Shown here one piece after another: positions 33,110 to 41,660 of a stretch of DNA of 64,000 nt (the stretch's first letter is position 1; each line of letters opens with the position of its first letter). The DNA lies in contig NZ_CP084058.1 of the NCBI RefSeq assembly GCF_020215645.1, positions 8,060,001 to 8,124,000 of the forward strand, written 5' to 3'. Source of the stretch: Nonomuraea gerenzanensis (GTDB taxonomy: Bacteria; Actinomycetota; Actinomycetes; Streptosporangiales; Streptosporangiaceae). The notes below the pieces were generated by a model. That model was not told the origin of the DNA and searched no databases. It worked only from the letters and a program-made list of their open reading frames with translations. The translations under genes and the position numbers were made by a program.

Positions 33110-33382
33110 GTGGCCGTACTGCCGACCCTCGACCGGCTTCGGGTGGCCGTCCAGTGGATGCGCGACGTAAGTTCCGCCCAGGAGTCGTGCGCGTTCACCA
33201 AGGACGATCTGCAGGCGGCGGTCGCGGCGGCCGACGACTGGACCGAAGCCAACCAGACAAGCTTCAACCAGGCGCTGCCGCAGCCGTTCCGCAGCACGGC
33301 CACCACCCCGCAGAAGATCGCCGTGCTGGCGTATGTGCTGTGGCGGCGCATCGGGAGGCTCCGCGCGGCCGAGGACGGCTGA
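33110..33382 (+). CDS. Small structural-region protein
   Basis: 90 residues from GTG 33110 after GGAGG. Helical (RLRVAVQWMRDVSSAQESCA, TKDDLQAAVAAADDWTEANQ). It is coupled to the repeat-bearing LamG gene by a 1-nt overlap (TGATG). Small proteins like this occur between capsid and connector genes. Confidence 0.6.
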   Translation: MAVLPTLDRLRVAVQWMRDVSSAQESCAFTKDDLQAAVAAADDWTEANQTSFNQALPQPFRSTATTPQKIAVLAYVLWRRIGRLRAAEDG

Positions 33383-35142
33383 TGGCGCGCGCCTTCACCG
33401 GCTCCTCCAACCTGGTCACCTCCATCGGCGGCCTGGCCGGAGTCGACGGCGGACCCATCACCATCGCCGTCGTCCTGCGCTTGGATGCGACCGTCGGCGG
33501 CGTCATCGACATCCGCGACGGCTCCGCCGCCAGCATCGCCGAGATCAACCTCGACAGCGGCAACTACTACTACGCCACCCGCGGCGCCGGAGAGTTCTCC
33601 GTCATCGGCACCGGGGCGACCGGCGACGGCTGGCACCTGATCGCCGTCACCAAGGGCGACGGGCAGGTCCAGCCACGCGGCCACAAGTACATCTACGGCA
33701 CCAACGCCTGGTCGCACGCCAACGGCGGCACCGCGATGCGTGACAGCGTCGCCGCCGCCGGATCGTCCGGCACCGTCCGGTTCGGGCTGCTGTTCTCCGA
33801 CCAGTTCGCGGGCGACATGGCCATCGCCGGGGTGTGGACACGGGCGCTGACCGACGACGAGATCGAGCAGCTGCCGCACTCGCTGGCGCTGTGGCACGCG
33901 CTCGCCCCGCAGGCGCTGTGGCTGTTCGACCAGGCGCAGACCACGCAGGCCGTCCTCGACCTGACCGGCGGCGGCGCTAACCAGAGCGCGCTGACCGGGA
34001 CGTCGGCCGCCGCCCAATCGGTGGCCGGCCTCGGCTACGGCGCAGCGATCCCGGCGGTGACGCGGGACGTGGGCGGCGCGGCAACCATCACCGGAGCCGC
34101 CGCCGTGTCAGCGGCCGACACGCTGGCGGTGTCGGCGCGGCGGATCGCGCCTGCCGCAGCGGGCCTGACAGGGTCGTCGTCGCTGACTGCCGCCGCCCGC
34201 CGGATCGTCTCCGGCACGTGCGGCCTGTCGGCGTCCGGCTCGCTCGCCGCCGCGGCCGTGCGCAGGCTGGCCGGAGTTGCAGGCTTGTCGTGTTCGGCGA
34301 CGCTGACGGCGGCGGCCACCCCGGTCGTGCGGGCCGCGGCCGTGCTGGACGCGTCCGGCGTGCTCGCCGGGCAGGCGCGGGCCGCCACCTCGGGCGCGTC
34401 GGCGATGACCGCGACGGCGACGCTGGCCGCCACCTCCCGAGCCCGCGCATCGGCCGCGGCGACGCTGTCGGCGTCCGGCACGCTTCAGGTGACCGGCCGG
34501 GCCGTGGCGTACGCGCCGGTTCCGCTCAGCGGCTCCTCGGCTCTCGCCGCCGCAGCGCGCGCGACCGTGCGCGCGGCAGCGCAGACGCAGGCCGCATCCG
34601 CGCTCTCCGCGGCCGCCAGGCTGACCGTGCGCGCGGCCGCCGCCCTGTCGGCGCAGACCCACCTGGCGTGTGCCGCGGGCGGGACGCAGGCGGGCGCCGC
34701 CGGCCTGTCGGCAGCGGCGCACCTGGCCGCCGACGCCCGGGTGCGCGCGCTGGCCGGCGGCGTCCTGTCCGCCAGGGCCGCGCTGGCGGCGGACGGCGTC
34801 ACGGTCACGCTGGCCGCGGCGGCGCTGTCGGCGCAGACGCACCTGAACGTGTCAGCCGGCGCGGCACGGGCCTCCGCCAGCCTAGGAGCCCACTTCGACC
34901 TGGCCGCCGCAGGGCTCGCCCGGCAGCAGGCCGCAACGCACGCCGACGCCGACGCGCACCTCGAAGCGTCCGCGACGGTGCGTGCGCTGGCCGCCGTCAG
35001 CCTGTCCGCCGCGTCCGGCATGGCGGTGTCCACCGGAGAGAAGGTCGGGATCGTGCGGGGCGGGCTGGCCGCTCGCCAGGGCCCGGCGCGGGCGTCCTCG
35101 CGCCCGCTCGCCGCAGTGCAGGGGAGGGTGACATCGGCATGA
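33382..35142 (+). CDS. LamG-like protein with sixteen 20-residue repeats
   Basis: 586 residues. Residues 1-200 read as a concanavalin/LamG-type beta-sandwich (ITIAVVLRLDATVGGVIDIR, DGWHLIAVTKGDG, DMAIAGVWTRALTDDEIEQL). Residues 241-559 are 16 tandem units of 20 residues (one of 19) with the pattern [G/A/V/T]-L-[S/T]-[A/G]-x-[S/T/A]-x-L-x-A ending in basic and alanine residues. The C-terminus is basic. It sits between capsid and connector genes, an unexpected place for a lectin-like fibre. It may be a virion surface or fibre protein. Confidence 0.75.
   Translation: MARAFTGSSNLVTSIGGLAGVDGGPITIAVVLRLDATVGGVIDIRDGSAASIAEINLDSGNYYYATRGAGEFSVIGTGATGDGWHLIAVTKGDGQVQPRGHKYIYGTNAWSHANGGTAMRDSVAAAGSSGTVRFGLLFSDQFAGDMAIAGVWTRALTDDEIEQLPHSLALWHALAPQALWLFDQAQTTQAVLDLTGGGANQSALTGTSAAAQSVAGLGYGAAIPAVTRDVGGAATITGAAAVSAADTLAVSARRIAPAAAGLTGSSSLTAAARRIVSGTCGLSASGSLAAAAVRRLAGVAGLSCSATLTAAATPVVRAAAVLDASGVLAGQARAATSGASAMTATATLAATSRARASAAATLSASGTLQVTGRAVAYAPVPLSGSSALAAAARATVRAAAQTQAASALSAAARLTVRAAAALSAQTHLACAAGGTQAGAAGLSAAAHLAADARVRALAGGVLSARAALAADGVTVTLAAAALSAQTHLNVSAGAARASASLGAHFDLAAAGLARQQAATHADADAHLEASATVRALAAVSLSAASGMAVSTGEKVGIVRGGLAARQGPARASSRPLAAVQGRVTSA
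34102..35058 (+). repeat. Tandem 60-bp coding repeat array
   Basis: Sixteen consecutive units of 60 bp (one of 57 bp) inside the LamG gene, encoding units that start AVSAADTL (residue 241), GLTGSSSL, GLSASGSL, GLSCSATL, VLDASGVL, AMTATATL, TLSASGTL, PLSGSSAL, QTQAASAL, ALSAQTHL, GLSAAAHL, VLSARAAL, ALSAQTHL, SLGAHFDL, HADADAHL and SLSAASGM. The protein period is strict while the DNA has diverged, so this is selected structure rather than recent slippage. Confidence 0.8.
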
Positions 35143-35945
35143 CGTACGCGTTCGGCGCCGGCGTGCGGCTCGACACGACCGTTACCAACACCAGTGGCAC
35201 CCCGGCCGACCCGGTGTCGATCGAGGTGTCGATCCTGCTGCCGGACGGCACCGTCAGCGGCCCGCACACGCCCGTCCACGACGGCACCGGCCTCTACCAC
35301 TACGACTACCTGCCAGCCCAGGCGGGGCGGTACATCGCCCGCTGGGTGACGGCCACGCCGACCGGCGCAGACGAAGAGGCGTTCGACGTCGCTCCGCTGT
35401 GGGGCGAAGCAGGGGTCCTGTCGCTGCGCGAGGCGAAAAAGCAGCTGAACATCGACGCCGACGACACGACGGACGACGACGAGATTCAGGGCTACATCCG
35501 GTCGATCACCAGACCGTGCGAGCGGGTGGTCGGCTCCCTGGTGCGCCGCACCGTCGTCGAGAAGCACGAGGGCGGCTACGCGGTCGCCTTGAACGCGCCG
35601 CCCGTGCTCGAGGTCGTCAGCGTCGAGGCGATCCTGACCGGCGGCGACGGCCAGGATGTCGCCGACCTCGACGTGGACGGCCCGACCGGGATCGTGCAAC
35701 GCACGGACGGCTGCTACATGCGCGGCCCGCTGCGCTGGACCTACACGGCCGGCCGGACCGAGATCCTGGCGCACGTCAACCTGGCCGCACGGATCATCCT
35801 GCAGCATCTGTGGGACACCCAGCGCGGCACCATGGGCGGCGGCCGCGGCTTCGCCAACGACGAGGTGTGGGATCCCCGCTTCGGCTTCTCCATCCCGCGC
35901 CGCGCCCAGGAGTTGCTCGGCGACCAGCCGCCCGGGATCGCCTGA
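35139..35945 (+). CDS. Head-tail connector (gp6-like), with N-terminal beta domain
   Basis: 268 residues, start overlapping the previous stop by 4 nt. Residues 1-100 are a beta-sandwich-like segment (VSIEVSILLPDGTVSGPHTP, YIARWVTATPTGADEEAFDV). Residues about 100-268 match phage connectors: LSLREAKKQLNIDADDTTDD, IQGYIRSITRPCERVVG, LAARIILQHLWDTQRG and FSIPRRAQELLGD. It joins the portal ring to the tail. Confidence 0.75.
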   Translation: MTYAFGAGVRLDTTVTNTSGTPADPVSIEVSILLPDGTVSGPHTPVHDGTGLYHYDYLPAQAGRYIARWVTATPTGADEEAFDVAPLWGEAGVLSLREAKKQLNIDADDTTDDDEIQGYIRSITRPCERVVGSLVRRTVVEKHEGGYAVALNAPPVLEVVSVEAILTGGDGQDVADLDVDGPTGIVQRTDGCYMRGPLRWTYTAGRTEILAHVNLAARIILQHLWDTQRGTMGGGRGFANDEVWDPRFGFSIPRRAQELLGDQPPGIA

Positions 35946-36406
35946 TGACCACCTCGCGCATCCCCGCCGTCATCGACGAACTCGTGGACCGGTTCCGCGC
36001 GGCACCTGCGCTGGCCGGGGTGAAGGTGCTGGATGGGCCGCTCGTCACCGGCAGCCCGCTGAAAGCCGCGATCTGCGTCGGCTTCGACGGCGACCCGACC
36101 GGCGACGGGCAGGCGGCCGACTTCGCCCAGGCGTGGGCCAGCATCGGCCAGAAGGCCAAGGACGAAACCTTCACGATCACCTGCACGGTCGTCGTGTGGA
36201 GCGGCTCGACCGCGGTCCGGGCGGCCCGGGTGCGGGCGTTCGAGGTGCTCGCCGCGGCGGAGGACGTGCTGCGCGGCGATCCGGCGCTTGGTCAGCCGCC
36301 GCCCACGATCAGCGCGGTCACGTCCGGCGCGCTCATCCAGGTGCAGGAGGGGTCCGGCATGCAGGTGCGGATCCCGTTCCAGATCGCCGTACAAACCCGC
36401 ATTTGA
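35945..36406 (+). CDS. Head-tail joining / tail completion protein
   Basis: 153 residues, TGATG overlap with the connector gene. DELVDRFRAAPALAGVKVLD at the start, EETFTITCTVVVW-type central strands and an ending VRIPFQIAVQTRI resemble tail-terminator or gp9/gp10-type proteins of siphoviruses. The exact role is inferred from gene order. Confidence 0.65.
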   Translation: MTTSRIPAVIDELVDRFRAAPALAGVKVLDGPLVTGSPLKAAICVGFDGDPTGDGQAADFAQAWASIGQKAKDETFTITCTVVVWSGSTAVRAARVRAFEVLAAAEDVLRGDPALGQPPPTISAVTSGALIQVQEGSGMQVRIPFQIAVQTRI

Positions 36407-36418
36407 GGAAGGTGGCCG

Positions 36419-36634
36419 GTGGCCAGGTTCAGGAACATCAGCGGTGAGGACCGCCACGTGGGCCGCGTCGACGGGCCGGTCGTGGCCGCGGGCGAGGTCG
36501 TCCCGGTCGATGAGGACGTGACCGGGCAGAGCGACGATGCCTACATCGTCGGCTCCGGCGACGAGGCGCGCGCGTGGCCCAAGAGCACGTGGGAGCTCCT
36601 CGAGGAGCCCAAGAGCAGGAAGGCGAGTGAGTAG
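36419..36634 (+). CDS. Small head-tail region protein
   Basis: 71 residues from GTG 36419 after GGAAGG. Beta-rich (VGRVDGPVVAAGEVVPVDED) with a charged C-terminus. Sits directly before the tail tube gene, 2 nt apart. Confidence 0.6.
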   Translation: MARFRNISGEDRHVGRVDGPVVAAGEVVPVDEDVTGQSDDAYIVGSGDEARAWPKSTWELLEEPKSRKASE

Positions 36635-36636
36635 TC

Positions 36637-37662
36637 GTGGCCACGGGAACGGGGCTTGACGCCCAGCTGGGGTTCGCTGCCGAAAGCACCGTGGGCACGC
36701 CCGTCACGGTGACGAAGTTCGTCGAGTTCAACTCCGAGAGCCTCGCGTGGGTGCCGTCGTTCGTCGAACCGGCTGGGCTGAGGGTGGGCCGGAAGTTCAA
36801 GAGGGCTTCCCGCCTGGTGCAGTCCCGTAAGACGGTCGAGGGCGGCTTCGAGATGGAGTGGCCGACCAAAGGGGCCGGGCTGCTGGTGGCGCACGCGCTC
36901 GGGTCGTCCGCTGTGCCGGTGCAGATCGCGGCGACGACCGCGTACGCGCAGATCCACACCCCGGGCGGCCTGGTCGGCAAGGGTCTGACCATCCAGGTGG
37001 GCAGGCCGGAACCGTCCGGGACGGTGAGGGCGCACACCTATACCGGCTGCAAGATCAAGTCGTGGGAGTTCAAGCTCGCCAACGACGGGACGCTCACCCT
37101 CACGCTGGAGATCGACGGCTGGGACGAGTCCACCGCGACCGCGCTGGCCACCGCGACGTTCCCGGCCGGTACGCAGGTGTTCAACTTCCAGCAGGGCGTG
37201 CTCAAGCTCGGTGGCACGCCCAGCACCGCGTCTGGCGAGATGACCGTCGCGGGCGGCACCGCCGTGTCCACCGTCGTCACGGAGATCAGTATCAAGGGTG
37301 AGAACCCGCTGGCCACGGAGCGGTACGGCATCGGCCAGTCCGGCGTGAAGAAGGAGCAGCTCGAAAACGACTTCCCCACCCTGACGGGGTCGCTCAGTGC
37401 CGAGTTCAACCGCACCGAGCTGTACGACCTGCTCAAGAACAACACCACGACCGCGCTCGAATTCACCATGACCGGAAGCCTGATCGCGTCCGGCAACTTC
37501 TACCTGATCTCGTTCATCCTGCCCGCCGTCAAGATCAAGGCTGCTGCGCCCAGTGTCGAGGGGCCGGACATCGTCCAGATGACGACCGAATGGGAGGGCT
37601 ATGACGACGAGACGAACGCCCCCATCCAGATCAAGATCGTGTCCACGGATACGACTCTGTGA
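36637..37662 (+). CDS. Major tail (tube) protein
   Basis: 341 residues from GTG 36637. It starts GLDAQLGFAAESTVGTPVTV, a common opening of actinophage tail tube proteins, with ISGENPLATER-like and beta-rich segments (IKSWEFKLANDGTLTLTLEI, DFPTLTGSLSAEFNRTELYD). Size and position before the tail assembly chaperones support the call. It polymerises into the tail tube around the tape measure. Confidence 0.85.
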   Translation: MATGTGLDAQLGFAAESTVGTPVTVTKFVEFNSESLAWVPSFVEPAGLRVGRKFKRASRLVQSRKTVEGGFEMEWPTKGAGLLVAHALGSSAVPVQIAATTAYAQIHTPGGLVGKGLTIQVGRPEPSGTVRAHTYTGCKIKSWEFKLANDGTLTLTLEIDGWDESTATALATATFPAGTQVFNFQQGVLKLGGTPSTASGEMTVAGGTAVSTVVTEISIKGENPLATERYGIGQSGVKKEQLENDFPTLTGSLSAEFNRTELYDLLKNNTTTALEFTMTGSLIASGNFYLISFILPAVKIKAAAPSVEGPDIVQMTTEWEGYDDETNAPIQIKIVSTDTTL

Positions 37663-37665
37663 TCG

Positions 37666-38229
37666 ATGGTTGAGGTTCGCATCACCGGCGCCGACCAGCT
37701 TGCCAAACTGGCGAAACGCCTCAAGGCCGCCGGAGACGACGGCAAGAAGCTCCGCAAGGAACTGCTGAAGGCCATCCGTGCCGGCGCGAAGCCAGCGCTG
37801 GCCGACACTCGGCGCGCTGTGAGGACCATCCCCGTCACCGGGTCGCGTGGAGGCGGCCGGAAGGCGCGTGAGGAGCACCAGTTCGAGCGCTCCCGCGGTG
37901 ACGAGGACCGGCGCCGGGCACGGGCGCGAAAGGGTGCGGGGTTGCGGGACAGCGTGGCCCGGTCGCTGCGCCTAGTCGTCAAGACCGGAAGCAAAACCCC
38001 GCTCGTGCGCATCGAGGTGGACGCCTCCAAAATGCCGCCCGACCAGCGCACCCTGCCGAAGCATCTCGACGCGGTGAAGGGCTGGCGGCACCCCACGTTC
38101 GGCCGCGACCCGTGGGTGCACCAGCAGGGACGGCCCTGGTTCAGGGTCACGATCAAACGGCACGCGCCCGCGGTGCGTGCCCGCATCCTCAAGGCGATGG
38201 ACGACATCGCCGACAAGATCGAAGGATAA
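37666..38229 (+). CDS. Basic tail-region protein (HK97 gp10-like)
   Basis: 187 residues, very basic (KKLRKELLKAIRAGAKPALA, RSRGDEDRRRARARKGAG). The N-terminal ITGADQLAKLAKRLKAAG and the ending WFRVTIKRHAPAVRARIL resemble HK97-gp10-type tail proteins. It may act in neck or tail completion. It lies between the tube gene and the chaperone genes. Confidence 0.7.
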   Translation: MVEVRITGADQLAKLAKRLKAAGDDGKKLRKELLKAIRAGAKPALADTRRAVRTIPVTGSRGGGRKAREEHQFERSRGDEDRRRARARKGAGLRDSVARSLRLVVKTGSKTPLVRIEVDASKMPPDQRTLPKHLDAVKGWRHPTFGRDPWVHQQGRPWFRVTIKRHAPAVRARILKAMDDIADKIEG

Positions 38230-38231
38230 GC

Positions 38232-38546
38232 ATGCCGAAGATCAATATTGCGGGTGAGTCGACCGAGTTCGACCTCGACCACATGCCACTGCACGAGGGC
38301 ATCGCCCTGCAGAAAGCGACCGGCTGGCGGATGAAAGAGCTCGGCGAGGCGTGCGCCACCGGCGACCTGGTCGCGGTGGCCGCCCTGGTGTGGCTGGGGC
38401 TTCGGCGTATGGGCAAGGACGTGTCGTTCGCCGACATCACCGACGGCGTCCACCCGATCGACATCTCCACCATCACGATCGACATGGAGGAGGAGCCGCC
38501 CCCTCCTTCAAACGGCGAGGCGAAGACCTCGCCAGCAAACGTCTGA
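38232..38546 (+). CDS. Tail assembly chaperone (G protein)
   Basis: 104 residues. ESTEFDLDHMPLHEGIALQK and LVAVAALVWLGLRRMGKDVS are typical of the short tail chaperones of siphoviruses. Near its 3' end a proline run (CCG CCC CCT CCT, 38496-38507) precedes an overlapping -1 frame that encodes the T extension. It coats the tape measure during tail assembly together with the longer GT product. Confidence 0.8.
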   Translation: MPKINIAGESTEFDLDHMPLHEGIALQKATGWRMKELGEACATGDLVAVAALVWLGLRRMGKDVSFADITDGVHPIDISTITIDMEEEPPPPSNGEAKTSPANV

Positions 38547-38671
38547 GATATCTGGCGCACTTCGCCTACCACTTCGGGTTCAAGCCGTGGGAGATCGACC
38601 GGCTGGCCGAAGCCGAGTTCGAACTGCTGTGTAAGGCGATCGACGACCTGAACAAGCAGGCGAAAGCCTGA
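38232..38671 (+). CDS. Tail assembly chaperone GT, -1 programmed frameshift product
   Basis: The frame one base back from G continues past the G stop as SFKRRGEDLASKRLRYLAHF, then AYHFGFKPWEIDRLAEAEFE and ends at 38671. It has no start codon or ribosome-binding site of its own, and it ends 16 nt before the tape measure start, the standard G/GT layout. Slippage is probably on the C5T run (GCCCCCT, 38498-38504), where tRNA-Pro could re-pair one base back. The exact slip codon is inferred. Confidence 0.75.
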
Positions 38672-38687
38672 CCTCGGGGAGGTGCTC

Positions 38688-41660
38688 GTGGCCTCCTCCA
38701 TGTCGTTCGACATTTTCGCCCGCGACCACGCAAGCAAGGTATTCGACAAGGTCGGCGACAACGCCGAACGGCTCGGCCGCCGCGTCGAGGGGGCAGGCTC
38801 GTCCACGGGCGGGCTGACATCCAACCTGCGCAACCTGGACGGCGCGGCAAGCGGGCTCGGCGGCACGTTCGCCCGTCTCGGCGGCGAGATGGCCAGCGTC
38901 GCGGGGTCCGCCGCAATGCTCGTCGGCAAGGCGGGCGTTGCGGCGAGCGCGCTGGCCACCGTCGGCGCGGCCGCCGCCTCCTCGGCCGGGTTCCTGGTGT
39001 CGCTGGCCGCCGAGCTGGCGCCACTGTCGGGGCTGCTGGCGGCGCTGCCCGGTGCGGCACTGATGGCCGCGTCCGCGTTCGGCGTGTGGAAGATCGCCAC
39101 AGCAGGCCTGAACGACGTCATGTCCAAGGCCCTGTCCGGTGACTATGAGGCGTTCCAGGGCGCGCTGCTCGACCTGGGTACTGCCGGGCAGGCGTTCGCC
39201 CGCCAGTTCTGGGAGGTGGCCCAGTCCCTGCGCGGCTTTCAGCAGCAGGTGCAGGGCATGTTCCTGGCGCAGCTCACCGGCCACCTGGACGAATGGTTGC
39301 AAGGCGTCCTGCGCCTACAGCCGGCCGTCGCGGAGTTGGCCGCGCGGATGGGCGTCCTGGTGCGCAACGTCCTCGACTTCGCCACGTCAGAGCGCACCAT
39401 CCTGCAGCTCGACGCCGTCCTCGGCAACACCACGCGGATGGTGGACGCGCTGCGCGACGCCCTGCAGCCGCTGCTGCGCGGCTTCATGGATCTCGGCACC
39501 ATCGGCTCGTTCTGGCTCGCGGACATGTCCGGCGGGCTCACCAGCGTGCTCACCAAGTTCGGCGAGTGGATGAGCAAGGTCGCGCAGTCCGGCCAGGCGT
39601 GGCAGTGGATGGACAACGCGCTCGTCCTCCTCAAGGCGCTCGGGTCGATCGCGCTGGACGTCGGCAAGATCCTCACCGGGGTGCTGGGGGCGGCGCAGAA
39701 GGCCGGCACAGGCGCGCTCGGCGTGATCGGCCAGCTGGTCGACATGTTCGCGACGTGGGTCAACTCGGCGCAGGGCCAGCAGGTGCTTGTCACCGTGTTC
39801 ACCGCGCTGAACGACGTCGGCAAGGCGCTGCTGCCGGTCATCACCGCGCTGGCCGGCGCGCTCGCCGGCATCGCCCCCACGGTGGCCCGGCTGGCGCAGA
39901 CGGTCGGCCCGATCCTGGCGCAGGCGATCGACGCGCTCGGGCCCGCGCTGGCGGAGATAGGTCCCGGCATCATCGCCCTGGTCCGCGGCATCGGGTCCGG
40001 CATCCAGGCGATCGCGCCGGTGCTGGGCCAGTTCGCGGCCGGGGTGCGGGCCACGTTCGCCAAGCTCGAACCCTTGTTCGCCGCTGTGGGCGAGGGCGTC
40101 GCCAAGCTGATGCCTGGCATCCAGGTGTTCATCCAGTACGCCGCGGACGGCTTCGCCAAGCTCGCCCCCGCGCTGGCGCCACTCGGTGCCGCGCTCGGCG
40201 GGGTCCTGGCCGCGCTTGCCCCGCTGCTGCCCGTCATCGGCGAGCTGGCCGCGCTGATCGTCACCAGTCTGGCGTCCGGCATCGAGGCGATCCTGCCGTC
40301 GCTGCGCATCCTGGTGACGAACTTCGGTCAGGCGCTGCAGAACCTGATGCCGGTCATCCCGGCGCTCGTCTCCCTCGCCGCCACGATCATCACCGAGCTG
40401 GTGCCCGCGCTGGCGCCGCTGCTGCCGCAGATCGCCGAACTTGTCACCCGGCTGATCACCGGGCTGGTGCCGGCGCTGATGCCACTGATTCCGATCATCG
40501 CGGACATCGCGGCGGTGATCGGGCAGTCGTTCGTGTCTACGCTCGCGGTGCTGATCGACCGGGTGATCGAGCTACTGCCGGCGCTGTCCGAAACAGCGTT
40601 GATCATCGGTACGGCGCTGCTCGACGCGGTCACCCAGCTGGCGCCGTACATCCCCCAGCTCGTGCACGCCTTCACCGAGTTCCTGCCCGCACTGATCGGG
40701 CTGCTGCCGAGCCTGGCGGAGCTCGCGGTGGCGCTGCTGCCGCAGTTCCTCGACTCGGTCATGAAGATCGTGCCGCTGCTGCCCGACCTGATCGAGGCGA
40801 TGGTCCACCTCAACCAGGTCATGTATCCCCTCATCCCCGTCATCACGCAACTGCTGGCGGAACTGGCACCGTACATTCCGACGTTCCTGCAATTGGCGGC
40901 GGTGATCGCCGAAGATCTGATTCCGCCGATCACCAGGTTCCTGGTGGTCGTCACGAAGACCGTCAGCGGCGTCATCGAGAAGTTCCTGGAGCTGTACAAC
41001 CGCCTGGTCGGGCACAGCATCATCCCCGATTTGATCAACGGGATCGGCGACTGGATCGGCCGCCTGCCTGGCCTCTTCCTGGAGTGGGTGGGCCGCGCCA
41101 AGGACGCCGCGCTGCAGAAATTCGGCGAGCTCGTCAGCGAGGTCGGGCAAATCCCGGGGCGGATCGTCGGTGCGCTCGGCGACGTCGGCGGCATGCTGTT
41201 CTCCAGCGGCCAGTCCATCATCCAGGGCCTGATCAACGGCCTGTACAGCATGCTGCAGAACGCCTACAATGCCGCGGCCGACATCCTCGGCCAGATCCGC
41301 AACCTGTTCCCGTTCAGCCCAGCCAAGGAAGGTCCGTTCAGCGGCCGCGGCTGGACGTTGTTCGCCGGCCAGTCGATGGCGCAGGGCCTGGCTGAGGGCC
41401 TCGCCAAGGGCGAGAACATGGTGGCCAAGGCCGCGTCCGGCCTGATGGGCGCCGCGTCGATGTCGCTCACTCCGTCCGTTCAGGTCGGCCCGGGGGCGTC
41501 GCTGCCGCTCACTCCGCAGGGTGGCGCGTTGACGATCAACCTGTATTTCAGTGGTCAGCCACTCATCGCTCGTGACGAGATCTATCGCATGATGATCGCA
41601 GCTCTCAACGAGGCCAAGGGCCGCGGGTTCAACCTCGGCAACCTGGGGGTGAGCACGTGA
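38688..41660 (+). CDS. Tape measure protein
   Basis: 990 residues from GTG 38688, chosen for GGGGAGG 5 nt upstream. It is Ala/Gly-rich and helical with long hydrophobic stretches (LAPLLPVIGELAALIVTSLA, LIPIIADIAAVIGQSF) and near-repeats of LAPLLPxI through residues 450-720. The C-terminus reads NLFPFSPAKEGPFSGRGW, a motif found in many actinophage tape measures. By the usual rule of about 0.15 nm per residue, the tail would be roughly 150 nm. No lytic domain is obvious. Confidence 0.95.
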   Translation: MASSMSFDIFARDHASKVFDKVGDNAERLGRRVEGAGSSTGGLTSNLRNLDGAASGLGGTFARLGGEMASVAGSAAMLVGKAGVAASALATVGAAAASSAGFLVSLAAELAPLSGLLAALPGAALMAASAFGVWKIATAGLNDVMSKALSGDYEAFQGALLDLGTAGQAFARQFWEVAQSLRGFQQQVQGMFLAQLTGHLDEWLQGVLRLQPAVAELAARMGVLVRNVLDFATSERTILQLDAVLGNTTRMVDALRDALQPLLRGFMDLGTIGSFWLADMSGGLTSVLTKFGEWMSKVAQSGQAWQWMDNALVLLKALGSIALDVGKILTGVLGAAQKAGTGALGVIGQLVDMFATWVNSAQGQQVLVTVFTALNDVGKALLPVITALAGALAGIAPTVARLAQTVGPILAQAIDALGPALAEIGPGIIALVRGIGSGIQAIAPVLGQFAAGVRATFAKLEPLFAAVGEGVAKLMPGIQVFIQYAADGFAKLAPALAPLGAALGGVLAALAPLLPVIGELAALIVTSLASGIEAILPSLRILVTNFGQALQNLMPVIPALVSLAATIITELVPALAPLLPQIAELVTRLITGLVPALMPLIPIIADIAAVIGQSFVSTLAVLIDRVIELLPALSETALIIGTALLDAVTQLAPYIPQLVHAFTEFLPALIGLLPSLAELAVALLPQFLDSVMKIVPLLPDLIEAMVHLNQVMYPLIPVITQLLAELAPYIPTFLQLAAVIAEDLIPPITRFLVVVTKTVSGVIEKFLELYNRLVGHSIIPDLINGIGDWIGRLPGLFLEWVGRAKDAALQKFGELVSEVGQIPGRIVGALGDVGGMLFSSGQSIIQGLINGLYSMLQNAYNAAADILGQIRNLFPFSPAKEGPFSGRGWTLFAGQSMAQGLAEGLAKGENMVAKAASGLMGAASMSLTPSVQVGPGASLPLTPQGGALTINLYFSGQPLIARDEIYRMMIAALNEAKGRGFNLGNLGVST

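Noticed and set aside
34102..35058. CRISPR array
   Set aside because: The repeats are contiguous 60-bp coding units without spacers and with protein-level conservation. No cas gene is present.
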